Shown: positions 24,050 to 32,816, counted from the first letter of the stretch. The stretch is DNA of 64,000 nucleotides from Pacificimonas sp963710205 (GCA_963710205.1 CAVPZG010000006.1:124001-188000); one strand, 5' to 3'. Program-made: numbers and translations. Notes: generated by a model from the letters alone, not told the origin.

Positions 24050-25061
24050 GATAGCCATCTTCGCCGACCTTTCCGCGAAAAACCCAGTAGGCATAGGCGG
24101 TATAGGCGATGATGACGGGCATCATCAGGCCTGCGCCGACCAGCATGAAAACCTGGCTTTTGGCGGGCGCGGCGGCATCGACGATGGTGACCGCACCGGG
24201 AATGATATCCGGCCACATGCTGATGCCAAGGCCTGTGAACGTCACGAGAAACAGGCCGAGGCAGATCAGGAAGGGCGCAAGTTCACGTCCCTTCCGCATC
24301 GCACGGATGAAGGCGAAGCCGAGGATGCCCACGAGGAGGGGGACCTGCGCCGTGAACAGCACACCGGGCATGTCGAACCATTTTTCAAAATAGCGTCCGG
24401 ACAGGGTGAGCGTGCCAATGCTGACGGCGGCGATGGCGATGCCGGTCGCTATGAACGCCTTCCACGCCAGCCGCCTCGCATGGTCGTTGGCGCGCCCTTC
24501 GACCTTGTAGATCAGGAAGGTCGCGCCAAGAAGCGCATAGCCCGCGAGAACACTGACGCCGCAAAGAATACTGAACGGCGTCAGCCAGTCGAGCCAGCCG
24601 CCGGCATAGGCGCGGTCCTCGACCGTTATGCCCTGCAGCAACGCACCCAATATGATGCCCTGCGCCAGCGCGGCCACGATCGACCCGGCGGTAAAGGCAA
24701 AGTCCCAAAAGCCGCGGTGGCGGGGATCGCGCCAGCGAAACTCGAACGCGACGCCGCGGAACACGAGCCCCAGCAGCATGGCGATAATCGGCGGATAGAG
24801 CGCCGGGAGAATGACCGCATAGGCGAGTGGAAAGGCCGCGAAGAGGCCGCCCCCTCCCAGCACCAGCCATGTCTCGTTCCCGTCCCAAACGGGCGCGATG
24901 GCGTTCATGGCCTGATCCCGTTCGTTGCCGACGTCGAACACCGGAAAAAGAATGCCGATGCCCAGGTCGAAGCCGTCCATGACGACATAGGCGAAGACAG
25001 CGAACGCGATGATGAAGGCCCAGACCTGCGTCAATGGCACATTGGTTTCAAGCCAGTTCAT
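24042..25061 (-). CDS. cydB: Cytochrome bd ubiquinol oxidase subunit II
   Basis: A 339-residue inner-membrane subunit that supports the CydA haem core of the bd quinol oxidase. Family motifs include VMDGFDLGIGILFP near residue 28 and WDGNETWLVLGGGGLFAAFPLAY near residue 58. About eight to nine helices are visible. The ATG overlaps the cydA stop by 4 bases, and the 3' end overlaps the DUF2474 start, so the three genes are translated together. The length, shorter than E. coli CydB, fits the cyanide-insensitive (CIO-type) branch. Confidence 0.95.
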   Translation of the reverse strand: MNWLETNVPLTQVWAFIIAFAVFAYVVMDGFDLGIGILFPVFDVGNERDQAMNAIAPVWDGNETWLVLGGGGLFAAFPLAYAVILPALYPPIIAMLLGLVFRGVAFEFRWRDPRHRGFWDFAFTAGSIVAALAQGIILGALLQGITVEDRAYAGGWLDWLTPFSILCGVSVLAGYALLGATFLIYKVEGRANDHARRLAWKAFIATGIAIAAVSIGTLTLSGRYFEKWFDMPGVLFTAQVPLLVGILGFAFIRAMRKGRELAPFLICLGLFLVTFTGLGISMWPDIIPGAVTIVDAAAPAKSQVFMLVGAGLMMPVIIAYTAYAYWVFRGKVGEDGYHD

Positions 25062-26512
25062 TCCGCAGGCTCCACTTCCAGACCGCCATCGGGGCGCGTG
25101 TCCATTCGCCCGTCGCCGCCCTTGCCCTCCGCAGGGCCGGGCGTGATGCCGGCCGAGCGGATGGGCGCGCGGGCGGGTTCATCCTCGTGCACATGCGGCG
25201 TTTTTCCGACGAGGCGGAAGATGTACCAGACGCCGATGCCGAACACGAAGAAATAGACGATGACAAAGGCCATGAGCGATGCGCCGACAGCGGGCGCGGC
25301 CAGCGGCGACGCGCTGTCGGCAGTCAGCAATTCGCCCCAGACGGTATAGGGCTGGCGGCCGACCTCCGTCGTGATCCAGCCCGCCAGGACGGCGATGAAC
25401 CCCGACGGCCCCATCAGGATGGCAAGCCGGTGCAGCAGCGGCCAGTCGTATAATCTGCCGCGCCAGCGGGCGATCAGGCTGAGCGCACCGAGGCCGAGCA
25501 TGGCGAAACCGATTCCGACCATGATGCGGAAAGACCAGAACACGATGCCAACCGGCGGTTCCTCTTCGTCGGGAATCGTGTCGAGACCCGCCATCGGCGC
25601 ATTGAGATCGTGTTTCAGGATCAGCGATGATGCCTTGGGGATTTCGACGGCATAGTCGACGCGCTTGTTTTCGGAATCGGGAATGCCAAACAGGATGAGC
25701 GGTGCGCCATCGGGGTGAGACTGGTAGTGCCCCTCCATCGCCATGACCTTTTGCGGCTGATACTCCAGCGTGTTGAGACCGTGCATGTCGCCCGCGAAAA
25801 TCTGCACCGGCGCGACGAGCGCGGCCATCCACATGGCCATGGAAAACATCTTCCGCGCGTGAATGTTGGTTTTGTCCCTGAGGAGATGCCAAGCGCCGAC
25901 CGCGCCGACCGCCAGCGCGGTCGTGAGATAGGCGGCGATGAGCGTGTGAACGAGTCGGTAGGGGAAGCTGGGATTGAAGATGATTTCAATCCACGGCGCG
26001 GCGGGGACATACTGGCCGACATCGTTGATTTCATAGCCGACGGGTGTGTGCATCCAGCTGTTGACACTCAAAATCCAGAACGCGCTGATGAAGGTGCCGA
26101 GCGCGACCATGCAGGTGGCGGCGAAATGCAGCTTTCTACCGACGCGCTTCATTCCGAACAGCATGACGCCGAGAAAGCCCGCCTCCAGAAAGAACGCGGT
26201 CAGCACTTCATAGGCCATGAGCGGACCGAGAATGGGGCCGGTCCTGTCGCTGAACACTGACCAGTTGGTACCGAACTGATAGGACATGACGATGCCTGAC
26301 ACGACACCCATTGCGAAGGCGACGGCGAAGACCTTCAGCCAGTATCTGAAAAGGTCGAGATAGACGGACTTGCCCGTTTTCAGCCACAGCCCCTCAAGGA
26401 CAGCGAGGAAGCTGGCAAGACCGATCGAAAAGGCCGGAAATATGAAATGAAAACTGACCGTGAAGGCGAACTGAATGCGCGCAAGGATCAGGGCATCGGC
26501 ATTATCGAACAT
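25058..26512 (-). CDS. cydA: Cytochrome bd ubiquinol oxidase subunit I
   Basis: The 484-residue catalytic subunit, which oxidises quinol and reduces O2 to water without pumping protons. The haem ligand region FAFTVSFHFIFPAFSIG lies near residue 15 and RLVHTLIAAYLTTA near residue 185; the GRQPY motif (usually GRQPW) precedes the TVWGELLTADSASP segment. The Q-loop is short, as in cyanide-insensitive bd oxidases, and the protein is shorter than E. coli CydA. A 14-base hairpin immediately before the ATG can cover the Shine-Dalgarno. High oxygen affinity suggests use under microaerobic conditions. The operon continues with cydB, DUF2474 and a DsrE-like gene. Confidence 0.95.
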   Translation of the reverse strand: MFDNADALILARIQFAFTVSFHFIFPAFSIGLASFLAVLEGLWLKTGKSVYLDLFRYWLKVFAVAFAMGVVSGIVMSYQFGTNWSVFSDRTGPILGPLMAYEVLTAFFLEAGFLGVMLFGMKRVGRKLHFAATCMVALGTFISAFWILSVNSWMHTPVGYEINDVGQYVPAAPWIEIIFNPSFPYRLVHTLIAAYLTTALAVGAVGAWHLLRDKTNIHARKMFSMAMWMAALVAPVQIFAGDMHGLNTLEYQPQKVMAMEGHYQSHPDGAPLILFGIPDSENKRVDYAVEIPKASSLILKHDLNAPMAGLDTIPDEEEPPVGIVFWSFRIMVGIGFAMLGLGALSLIARWRGRLYDWPLLHRLAILMGPSGFIAVLAGWITTEVGRQPYTVWGELLTADSASPLAAPAVGASLMAFVIVYFFVFGIGVWYIFRLVGKTPHVHEDEPARAPIRSAGITPGPAEGKGGDGRMDTRPDGGLEVEPAE

Positions 26513-26526
26513 CGGAGTGCGCTCCG
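26513..26526 (-). promoter_or_regulatory. Hairpin covering the cydA ribosome-binding site
   Basis: Read on the minus strand, CGGAG-CGCA-CTCCG ends exactly one base before the ATG of cydA. The GGAG of the left arm is the only Shine-Dalgarno at a proper distance (9 nt), so folding the 5-bp stem would hide it. It may be a translational control element or chance. Confidence 0.4.
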
Positions 26527-26609
26527 CTTCGTGTTTCCCATCTCCCGCACCGCACCTACGCCCGGCGGCGCCCCATTCAAATGCGACAGGTCAGCGCGGA
26601 ACGTGCGAC

Positions 26610-27272
26610 CTAGCCTCCCATCGCCGCCATCGCCGCGGCGCGGACGTTCTTCTTGTTCGCGGCGTAGGCGCCGGCAGGCAGTTTCCCGAGCATGCTGGCG
26701 ATTTCGAGGGCCGTCCCGATGACGGCATCGCCGTCGACGAGAAGATCGAGAAACCCGACCTTCTTCGCGCCCTTCGGGTCATAGATGCGCGCCTGCGTCA
26801 CGGCGTCGGTCAAGGCCGGATTGCCGAGGCGGAACCGCGCCAGCTCAAGTCCGAATGTCGGCATGGTCATGCCGATGGCGGTCTCGTTCAAACCAAATTT
26901 ATAATCGCCGTGCGGTCCGACGCGGGTGTCGCAGCACAGCAGTATCAGACCGCCCATGGCGAGGCCGTGGCCGGATGCCGCGGCGACCAGCGGTTTCGGG
27001 CAGGCGAACATGCGCATGCCGAGCTTTCCGCCGCGGGTCACCAGCGCAAGGCGGTCTTCAGGTGACGCGCCCTGCATGATCTTGAGGTCGAAACCTGCGC
27101 AGAACTTTCCTTCGCGGCCGGCGAGGACGATGGCGCTGGCGTCGGCCTCAGCCTCCTCGAACGCGGCCTCAAGCGCGGCCAGCATGTCGTTCGACAGCGC
27201 ATTGGCCTTGCCATCGTCCATGGTGATGAGGGCGACGCCTTCGTGCATGTCGAGCGTGGCGGTCATGGTCAT
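26610..27272 (-). CDS. Crotonase/enoyl-CoA hydratase-like protein (PRK06213 type)
   Basis: A 220-residue crotonase-fold protein, shorter than classical enoyl-CoA hydratase (about 260). The oxyanion-hole regions are GKFCAGFDLKIM and GHGLAMGGLILLCCD. The second catalytic glutamate position is kept in GLNETAIGM, but the first (usually in GGGCELA) is replaced by hydrophobic residues (MGGLILL). It matches the group annotated crotonase/enoyl-CoA hydratase family protein in Pseudomonas, from family knowledge. The reaction is uncertain. The ATG at 27266 is an alternative with a better-spaced AGGAG. It is divergent from the acyl-CoA dehydrogenase pair and so probably part of the same beta-oxidation-like pathway. 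Confidence 0.82.
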   Translation of the reverse strand: MTMTATLDMHEGVALITMDDGKANALSNDMLAALEAAFEEAEADASAIVLAGREGKFCAGFDLKIMQGASPEDRLALVTRGGKLGMRMFACPKPLVAAASGHGLAMGGLILLCCDTRVGPHGDYKFGLNETAIGMTMPTFGLELARFRLGNPALTDAVTQARIYDPKGAKKVGFLDLLVDGDAVIGTALEIASMLGKLPAGAYAANKKNVRAAAMAAMGG

Positions 27273-27368
27273 GTCTCCTGATCTGGTCGTTCGGCCCTCA
27301 TGTCGCATGGCCCGCAAAAGTGCCAGCCCCGCACTAGGAAGAGTTGCCGTGCGAAGTGACGTGCCTGA

Positions 27369-28589
27369 ATGACGGTCGGCATGACTGTCGATCAGAAACA
27401 ACTCGCCGATTTTGCCGCCGACGCCGATGCCTGGTTCGCGGAGAATGTGCCCGATGATCCGGGCTTTCTGCTGCCGCTCACCTTCATGGAAGTGGGCGAG
27501 GACCGGCAATTTGATTTCCTGCGCGCATGGCAGCGGAAGGTCTACGAGGCAGGCTATCTTGGCGCGGCCTGGCCGCGCGACTATGGCGGCGGCGGGCTGG
27601 ACGATGCCTTTCAGAAGGTCGCCACGAAAGCGATGCGCAAACACAGGTCGCCCATTCTGCCCAACGCCATCGGGTTGAACTGGGCGGGGCCGCTGATCCT
27701 GGACACGGGCACGGAGGAGCAGAAGCAGGCCTATCTCAAGAAGATTCTGAGCGCGGAGCACATCTGGTGCCAGGGTTTTTCCGAACCCGACAACGGTTCC
27801 GACCTGGGAAACGCGCAGCTGAAGGCGGTGCGCGACGGCGACGATTATGTGCTGAACGGTTCCAAGATCTGGACGACGCAGGGCAATTACGCCGATTACA
27901 TGATCCTGCTGGCGCGCACCAATCCCGATGCGGAAAGCAAATATGCCGGACTGAGCTTCTTTCTGGCCCCCATGAAGGTTGAGGGCGTTCGTACGCAGAA
28001 GCTGAAGAAGCTGACGGGTGAATATGGCTTTACGCAGACCTTCTTCGATGACGCGCGCATCCCCGCTTCCACACTGATCGGCGGTGAAGGCAATGGCTGG
28101 AAAGTCGCCATGCGGACACTGGAATATGAACGCGGCGCGCGCGGCGGTCAGGCGGGGGGATATGTCAGCGTGTCGCCCGACATGATGGGCATCCTCGATA
28201 TCGCCCGCGCGGCCAGGCGCGGCGGCGTCGCGGCAATGGACGACCCGGTGCTGCGGGACAGGCTGATGGACTATGTGATGGACATGCATGCCATGAGCCT
28301 GTCGAACGACCGCAAGCGCCTGCCCGCCCTCACAACCGACCATCCGATGGCGCTGCCGACAATCGCCAAGCTGGAATTCAGCGAGCTGTTCCGGGAAGTG
28401 TCGGAATTCGCGCTGACGCTGCTGGGACCGAAGGCGGCCTATTATCGCGACGAACCAAATGCCGAGGATGGCGGCTGGTGGGCGCGCAGTTACCTGAACG
28501 CGTTCAGCGCCACCATTGGCGGCGGGACGAGCCAGATCCAGCGCAATATCATCGGTGAGCACGTGCTCGGCCTGCCGAAGACGCGCTGA
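27369..28589 (+). CDS. Acyl-CoA dehydrogenase family protein, large partner of pair 1
   Basis: A 406-residue acyl-CoA dehydrogenase-fold flavoprotein. It has the N- and middle-domain motifs WCQGFSEPDNGSDLGN and GSKIWTTQGNYADY and the C-terminal GGGTSQIQRNIIGEHVLGLP. It lacks the RxxFGxxIxxYQxxKH and QxHGGxGF motifs, which the next gene keeps. Such split motifs occur in heteromeric acyl-CoA dehydrogenases. The two genes overlap by one base (TGATG), so the subunits are probably made together. It may oxidise an unusual acyl-CoA such as a branched or ring compound; the substrate is not evident. Confidence 0.88.
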   Translation: MTVGMTVDQKQLADFAADADAWFAENVPDDPGFLLPLTFMEVGEDRQFDFLRAWQRKVYEAGYLGAAWPRDYGGGGLDDAFQKVATKAMRKHRSPILPNAIGLNWAGPLILDTGTEEQKQAYLKKILSAEHIWCQGFSEPDNGSDLGNAQLKAVRDGDDYVLNGSKIWTTQGNYADYMILLARTNPDAESKYAGLSFFLAPMKVEGVRTQKLKKLTGEYGFTQTFFDDARIPASTLIGGEGNGWKVAMRTLEYERGARGGQAGGYVSVSPDMMGILDIARAARRGGVAAMDDPVLRDRLMDYVMDMHAMSLSNDRKRLPALTTDHPMALPTIAKLEFSELFREVSEFALTLLGPKAAYYRDEPNAEDGGWWARSYLNAFSATIGGGTSQIQRNIIGEHVLGLPKTR

Positions 28590-29716
28590 TGACCGATATT
28601 CAGGACAGCCTGGGCCAGATGGGCGTCAGTGAAGAGCAGGCGGAACTGATGGATGTCGCGGCGAATTTCTGCCGGAACCGCGCGCCGTCGGATCGGATGC
28701 GGGCGCTGCTGGAGGATGAACGCGGCTATGATCCGGCGGTCTGGCGGGACATCTGCGAACTTGGGTGGCTGGGCATCGCCCTGCCGGAGCAATATGGCGG
28801 TGCCGGGCTGACGCTTGCCGAAGCCGCGCCCGTGATGGAGCAGATGGGCCGCGCGATGATGGCGACCCCGTTCATGGTCTCGACGCTGGCGGCGCAGGCG
28901 GTCCTGAAAGGCGGCAGCGACGATCAGCGGACGGCGTGGCTGCCGAAGCTTGCGACGGGCGAGATTGTCGGGACCATCGCGCTTGCCGACCCGGACAATG
29001 GAGATGGCATGACGGCGCTGGGACAGGCGGAGGATGGCGGGATGATGCTGTCAGGCCGTCTGGCGCTGATCGAACATGCGGCAAGTGCGGACATCATCGT
29101 CATTCAGGTCGGGCAGGGCAAGAAATCGCGTCTCGTGATCCTGGAAACCGAGACCCTGCCGGGCGATGCGCTGCGACGCGAAGGCATCATCGACGACACG
29201 CGGCGTGCCTATGAGCTCCAACTGAAAACGCACGAAGTGGCGGGCGCGAACGTGATGCCTCGCGATCTGGCGGAGGCGGCGCTTGCCCATGTCGATCTGG
29301 CAGGCGCGCTTCTGTACGCGGCGGAGATGTGCGGCGGGGCGTTTCGCGTGATCGACTATACCGCCGACTATTTGCGGACGCGCAGGCAGTTCGGGAAACT
29401 GATTGGCAGCTATCAGGCGCTGAAACATCCGCTGGTGGACGCCTTTGTGAACTATGAAAAGGCGCGCTCGCACCTTTATGCCGCCGCGCACAGTTTCGGC
29501 GATCAGGGCAGGGGCGAGGTCGCCGTCCGCATGGCAAAGGCGTCGGCGGAAAAGGCCTATGGCTATGCCGCCGACCGGGCGATCCAGTTCCATGGCGGGT
29601 TCGGCTTTACCTATGATTGCGACGCGGGCCTGCACCGGCGGCGCGCGATCTGGAATGCGTCGCGTTTCGGGGATGCGCGAACACAGAAGAAAAGGCTGGC
29701 CGAATTGCTGTTCTGA
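28589..29716 (+). CDS. Acyl-CoA dehydrogenase family protein, small partner of pair 1
   Basis: A 375-residue acyl-CoA dehydrogenase-like protein. The FAD/substrate motif of the middle domain is degenerate (IALADPDNGDGMT), while the C-terminal domain keeps RRQFGKLIGSYQALKH and IQFHGGFGFTYDC followed by a double Arg (HRRRAIW). It is the complementary partner of the gene just upstream, whose C-terminal FAD-binding motifs it would supply at a shared interface. This split is like the steroid-side-chain dehydrogenases of mycobacteria. It ends 83 bases before the FMN oxidoreductase gene. Confidence 0.87.
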   Translation: MTDIQDSLGQMGVSEEQAELMDVAANFCRNRAPSDRMRALLEDERGYDPAVWRDICELGWLGIALPEQYGGAGLTLAEAAPVMEQMGRAMMATPFMVSTLAAQAVLKGGSDDQRTAWLPKLATGEIVGTIALADPDNGDGMTALGQAEDGGMMLSGRLALIEHAASADIIVIQVGQGKKSRLVILETETLPGDALRREGIIDDTRRAYELQLKTHEVAGANVMPRDLAEAALAHVDLAGALLYAAEMCGGAFRVIDYTADYLRTRRQFGKLIGSYQALKHPLVDAFVNYEKARSHLYAAAHSFGDQGRGEVAVRMAKASAEKAYGYAADRAIQFHGGFGFTYDCDAGLHRRRAIWNASRFGDARTQKKRLAELLF

Positions 29717-29799
29717 CATCCTGTCACGGCTGCCAATAAAGGTCGATATTCTCTGCCCCCATCCCTATATGTGGCGGAAACAGGGCAAATGGGAAAATT

Positions 29800-31209
29800 A
29801 TGAAGGCCATTAATTCGATCCGCATGGGCGCGCATGAGGTGCTGCCTCTGGTCGAGGGCGGCAAGGGCGTCAGCGCGACCAACGGCATGTCGTCGGGCGC
29901 GTGGGCCGCCGCGGGCGGCATCGGAACCGTGAGTGCGGTCAATGCCGACAGCTATGATGAGAATGGCGATATCATTCCGCAAATCTATCATGGTCGCACG
30001 CGTGACGAACGGCACGAGGAGCTGGTGAAATATGGCATCGACGGCGGTGTCGAGCAGGTGAAGCGGGCGCGCGAACTGGCCGGGCCAGACGCGGCGATCA
30101 ACGTCAATGTCCTTTGGGAAATGGGCGGCGCCCAGCGCATTCTGGAAGGGATTTTCGAATCCGAGGCGGGCGCAATGGTCGACGGTGTCACCTGCGGTGC
30201 GGGCATGCCCTACAAGCTGGCCGAGATCAGCGCAAAATTCGGTAAATATTACTATCCGATCATTTCGTCCGGGCGCGCCTTTCGCGCGCTGTGGAAGCGG
30301 TCCTATTCCAAACATGCCGAATGGCTGGGCGCAGTCGTCTATGAGGATCCGTGGCTGGCGGGCGGACATAATGGGCTGAGCAACGCCGAAGACCCCAAGG
30401 TCCCGCAGGCGCCATATCCGCGCGTCAAGGAAGTGCGCGATGTCATGCGCGCGGGCGGCATATCCGACGATGTACCGATCATCATGGCGGGCGGTGTGTG
30501 GTATCTGCGCGAATGGGAGGACTGGATCGACAATCCGGAGCTGGGAACGATCGCGTTCCAGTTCGGGTCGCGCCCGCTGCTGACACAGGAATCGCCCATT
30601 CCCGCCATCTGGAAGGAACGCCTGCCGCATCTGAAGGAAGGCGACATCCTGCTGCATCCGTTCAGTCCGACAGGATTCTATTCGAGCGCGGTGAAGACAC
30701 CGTTCCTGATGGAGATGAAGGACCGGTCGGAACGGCAGATCGCGTTCGCCACGGTCCAGTGCGACCACCGCACGCACAAGCTGGACGTCGGCTTCAAGGG
30801 CAACAAGACCTTCTGGGTGACGAAGGATGACCTGCTGCACGCGCGCGGCTGGGTCGCGCAGGGTTACGAAGTCGCCATGAAGACGCCCGACGACACGCTG
30901 GTGTTCGAAACCGAGGCGATGGCGAAAACCCTTCGCAAGGACCAGGCCGACTGCATGGGCTGCCTGTCGCAATGCAAATTCTCGTCATGGGCCGAACATA
31001 ATGAGAAGCACTCGACGGGCCGCCTCGCCGATCCGCGCAGTTTCTGTATCCAGAAGACATTGCAGGACATCGCCCATGGCGGCGACCCCGACGACAATCT
31101 GATGTTCGCGGGACATTCGGCGCATCATTTCTCGACGGATCCGTTCTACTCGAACGGGTTCGTACCCACGGTGAAGCAGCTGGTGGACCGGATCCTGACC
31201 GGAGACTGA
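29800..31209 (+). CDS. NAD(P)H-dependent flavin oxidoreductase, nitronate-monooxygenase-like
   Basis: A 469-residue TIM-barrel FMN protein of the 2-nitropropane dioxygenase/nitronate monooxygenase group. Conserved stretches are SATNGMSSGAWAAAGGIG near the N-terminus, DGVTCGAGMPYKL, and PIIMAGGVWYL (FMN-phosphate loop). It is longer than typical nitronate monooxygenases (about 320-380). The extra C-terminal part has cysteines spaced as C-x2-C-x3-C (DCMGCLSQCKF) plus a later FCIQKT, which could hold an Fe-S cluster. The neighbouring acyl-CoA dehydrogenase pair and crotonase suggest a role in reduction of an unsaturated acyl or ring intermediate. The annotated activity should be treated as general. 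Confidence 0.82.
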   Translation: MKAINSIRMGAHEVLPLVEGGKGVSATNGMSSGAWAAAGGIGTVSAVNADSYDENGDIIPQIYHGRTRDERHEELVKYGIDGGVEQVKRARELAGPDAAINVNVLWEMGGAQRILEGIFESEAGAMVDGVTCGAGMPYKLAEISAKFGKYYYPIISSGRAFRALWKRSYSKHAEWLGAVVYEDPWLAGGHNGLSNAEDPKVPQAPYPRVKEVRDVMRAGGISDDVPIIMAGGVWYLREWEDWIDNPELGTIAFQFGSRPLLTQESPIPAIWKERLPHLKEGDILLHPFSPTGFYSSAVKTPFLMEMKDRSERQIAFATVQCDHRTHKLDVGFKGNKTFWVTKDDLLHARGWVAQGYEVAMKTPDDTLVFETEAMAKTLRKDQADCMGCLSQCKFSSWAEHNEKHSTGRLADPRSFCIQKTLQDIAHGGDPDDNLMFAGHSAHHFSTDPFYSNGFVPTVKQLVDRILTGD

Positions 31210-31222
31210 AGGCCAAGCGGCG

Positions 31223-32209
31223 CTAGATCAAGCCCTCCAGCACCTGATCCGGTGGCCGGTGGCCGTCTTTCCAGACCTGGATATTGGTGATGACCTTCTC
31301 CCCCATGGCGCGGCGGCCCTCGAAAGTCGCACTGCCCATGTGCGGAAGCAGGGTGACGTTGTCGAGATCCATGAGCGCGGGCGGGATATTGGGCTCGTCA
31401 GCGAAGACGTCGAGGCCCGCGCCTGCAAGCTTTTCCGCCGCGAGCGCGGCAACCAGCGCGTCCTCGTCGATGATTTCGCCGCGAGCGGTGTTGATGACAT
31501 AGGCGTGCGGGCCAAGCAGGCCAAGCCGCCGCGCATCCATCAGCCGGTCCGTCTCAGCCGTGAGCGGGCAGTGCAGCGAGAGCACGTCGACTTCGGGGAG
31601 CATGGTGTCCAGATCGTCCCACCAGGTCGCGCCCAGCGCGCTTTCGACACTGTCCGGCAGGCGGTGGCGGTTGTGATAATGCACCTTCATGCCAAAGGCC
31701 TGCGCGCGGGCGGCGACCGCCCTGCCAATGCGCCCCATGCCGACAATACCGAGCGCCTTTCCGCCAATACGGGTGCCGCGCAGGGACGTGGGCGCCCAGC
31801 CCTCCCAATGCCCCTCCCGAATGGCGCGCACGCCCGGGCGCATGCGCCTGACCACGCTGAGGAGCAGCGCCATGGTCATGTCCGCCGTGTCATCGGTCAG
31901 GACTCCGGGCGTGTTGGTGACGGCAATGCCCGCCTGATGCGCCGCCTTCAGATCGATATGATCGACGCCGACGCCGAAATTGGCGATCAGTTTCAGCGCA
32001 GGCCCTGCGCGGGCGATCAGCGCGGCATCGATCTGGTCCGTCACGGTCGGTACGAAGACGTCGCAATCCTGCATGCCCGCCGCCATCTCGTCGGCGTTCA
32101 GCGGCCTGTCGTCCTCTCGCAGCGTGACGTCGAAAAGGTCGCGCATGCGCGCCTCGTTCTGGTCGGGCAGGCGGCGGGTGACGAAGACCTTGGGGCGTGA
32201 GAGCGGCAT
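31223..32209 (-). CDS. D-isomer-specific 2-hydroxyacid dehydrogenase (glyoxylate/hydroxypyruvate reductase type)
   Basis: A 328-residue NAD(P)-dependent dehydrogenase that reduces 2-ketoacids such as glyoxylate or hydroxypyruvate. The Rossmann motif is GIVGMGRIGRAVAARA, followed by a Tyr-His-Asn-Arg stretch (VHYHNR) with Arg and no acidic residue, which suggests NADP preference. Catalytic Arg, Glu and His are expected in TARGEIIDEDAL, DVFADEPNIP and LLPHMGSAT. The gene converges on the FMN oxidoreductase gene, with 13 bases between the stops, and is divergent from the SH3 protein gene. Confidence 0.92.
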   Translation of the reverse strand: MPLSRPKVFVTRRLPDQNEARMRDLFDVTLREDDRPLNADEMAAGMQDCDVFVPTVTDQIDAALIARAGPALKLIANFGVGVDHIDLKAAHQAGIAVTNTPGVLTDDTADMTMALLLSVVRRMRPGVRAIREGHWEGWAPTSLRGTRIGGKALGIVGMGRIGRAVAARAQAFGMKVHYHNRHRLPDSVESALGATWWDDLDTMLPEVDVLSLHCPLTAETDRLMDARRLGLLGPHAYVINTARGEIIDEDALVAALAAEKLAGAGLDVFADEPNIPPALMDLDNVTLLPHMGSATFEGRRAMGEKVITNIQVWKDGHRPPDQVLEGLI

Positions 32210-32306
32210 GGTCGTCAGCGCTAGGCCGCGCGGGAAAACCGGTCAAGCATGTGGATGACGCGATAGGCTCTTGCGCCGGAACCGCCACTCGATTCAATAT
32301 GGCGTC

Positions 32307-32816
32307 ATGACACGCATTTTCCTGACGATCTTCGCCCTTCTCCTCGCTCTTCCCGCCGCACCAGCCGCCCTCGCGCAGAGCGCGGAGGCGGAGCGGGGGC
32401 GTTCGGGCCTGCCAATCCCTCGCTTCGTGACGCTGGGCGCGAACGAAGCCCGCATGCGGACGGGGCCGGGCCGCGATTATCCGGTGCGCTGGATGTATGT
32501 GCGAAAGGGCCTGCCGCTGGAGGTGATCGACGAATGGGGTATCTACCGCAAGGTGCGCGACCCTGATGGCGAGGAGGGCTGGATGGACAAGGCGCTGCTG
32601 TCCGGCGCGCGCTACGGCATGGTTCTGGGCAAGATCACCACCATCCGCGCCCGCCCGGATGTGAGCGCCCCCGCCGTCTGGCGCGCGGAGCCGGGCGTGC
32701 TTGGCCGGGTGCAGCTGTGCGAACAGGGCTGGTGCCGGTTCCAGGTCGACGGGCGGGCGGGATTTCTGCCCGCAATCGATTTGTGGGGGGTCTACAAGGA
32801 CGAGGTGATCGAGTGA
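32307..32816 (+). CDS. Exported SH3-domain protein
   Basis: A 169-residue protein with a signal peptide (MTRIFLTIFALLLALPAAPA, cleaved near residue 24) and two bacterial SH3-like repeats, the first around residues 45-100 (NEARMRTGPGRDYPVRWMY, EEGWMDKALLSG) and the second around 105-160 (ITTIRARPDVSAPAVW, GWCRFQVDGRAGFL). Such SH3b proteins bind cell-wall peptides or act in envelope maintenance; the role here is unknown. I chose the ATG at 32307 because it gives a good signal peptide; the upstream ATG at 32271 adds charged residues. It converges on xerC 41 bases downstream. Confidence 0.85.
   Translation: MTRIFLTIFALLLALPAAPAALAQSAEAERGRSGLPIPRFVTLGANEARMRTGPGRDYPVRWMYVRKGLPLEVIDEWGIYRKVRDPDGEEGWMDKALLSGARYGMVLGKITTIRARPDVSAPAVWRAEPGVLGRVQLCEQGWCRFQVDGRAGFLPAIDLWGVYKDEVIE

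Noticed and set aside
23928..25256. Plus-strand frame of 442 codons opposite the cyd operon
   Set aside because: Antisense of cydB and part of cydA, with charged low-complexity translation only.
27273..28562. N-terminal extension of the crotonase frame to 650 residues
   Set aside because: The extra part is antisense to the acyl-CoA dehydrogenase gene; the crotonase domain starts at the ATG with AGGAG near 27272.
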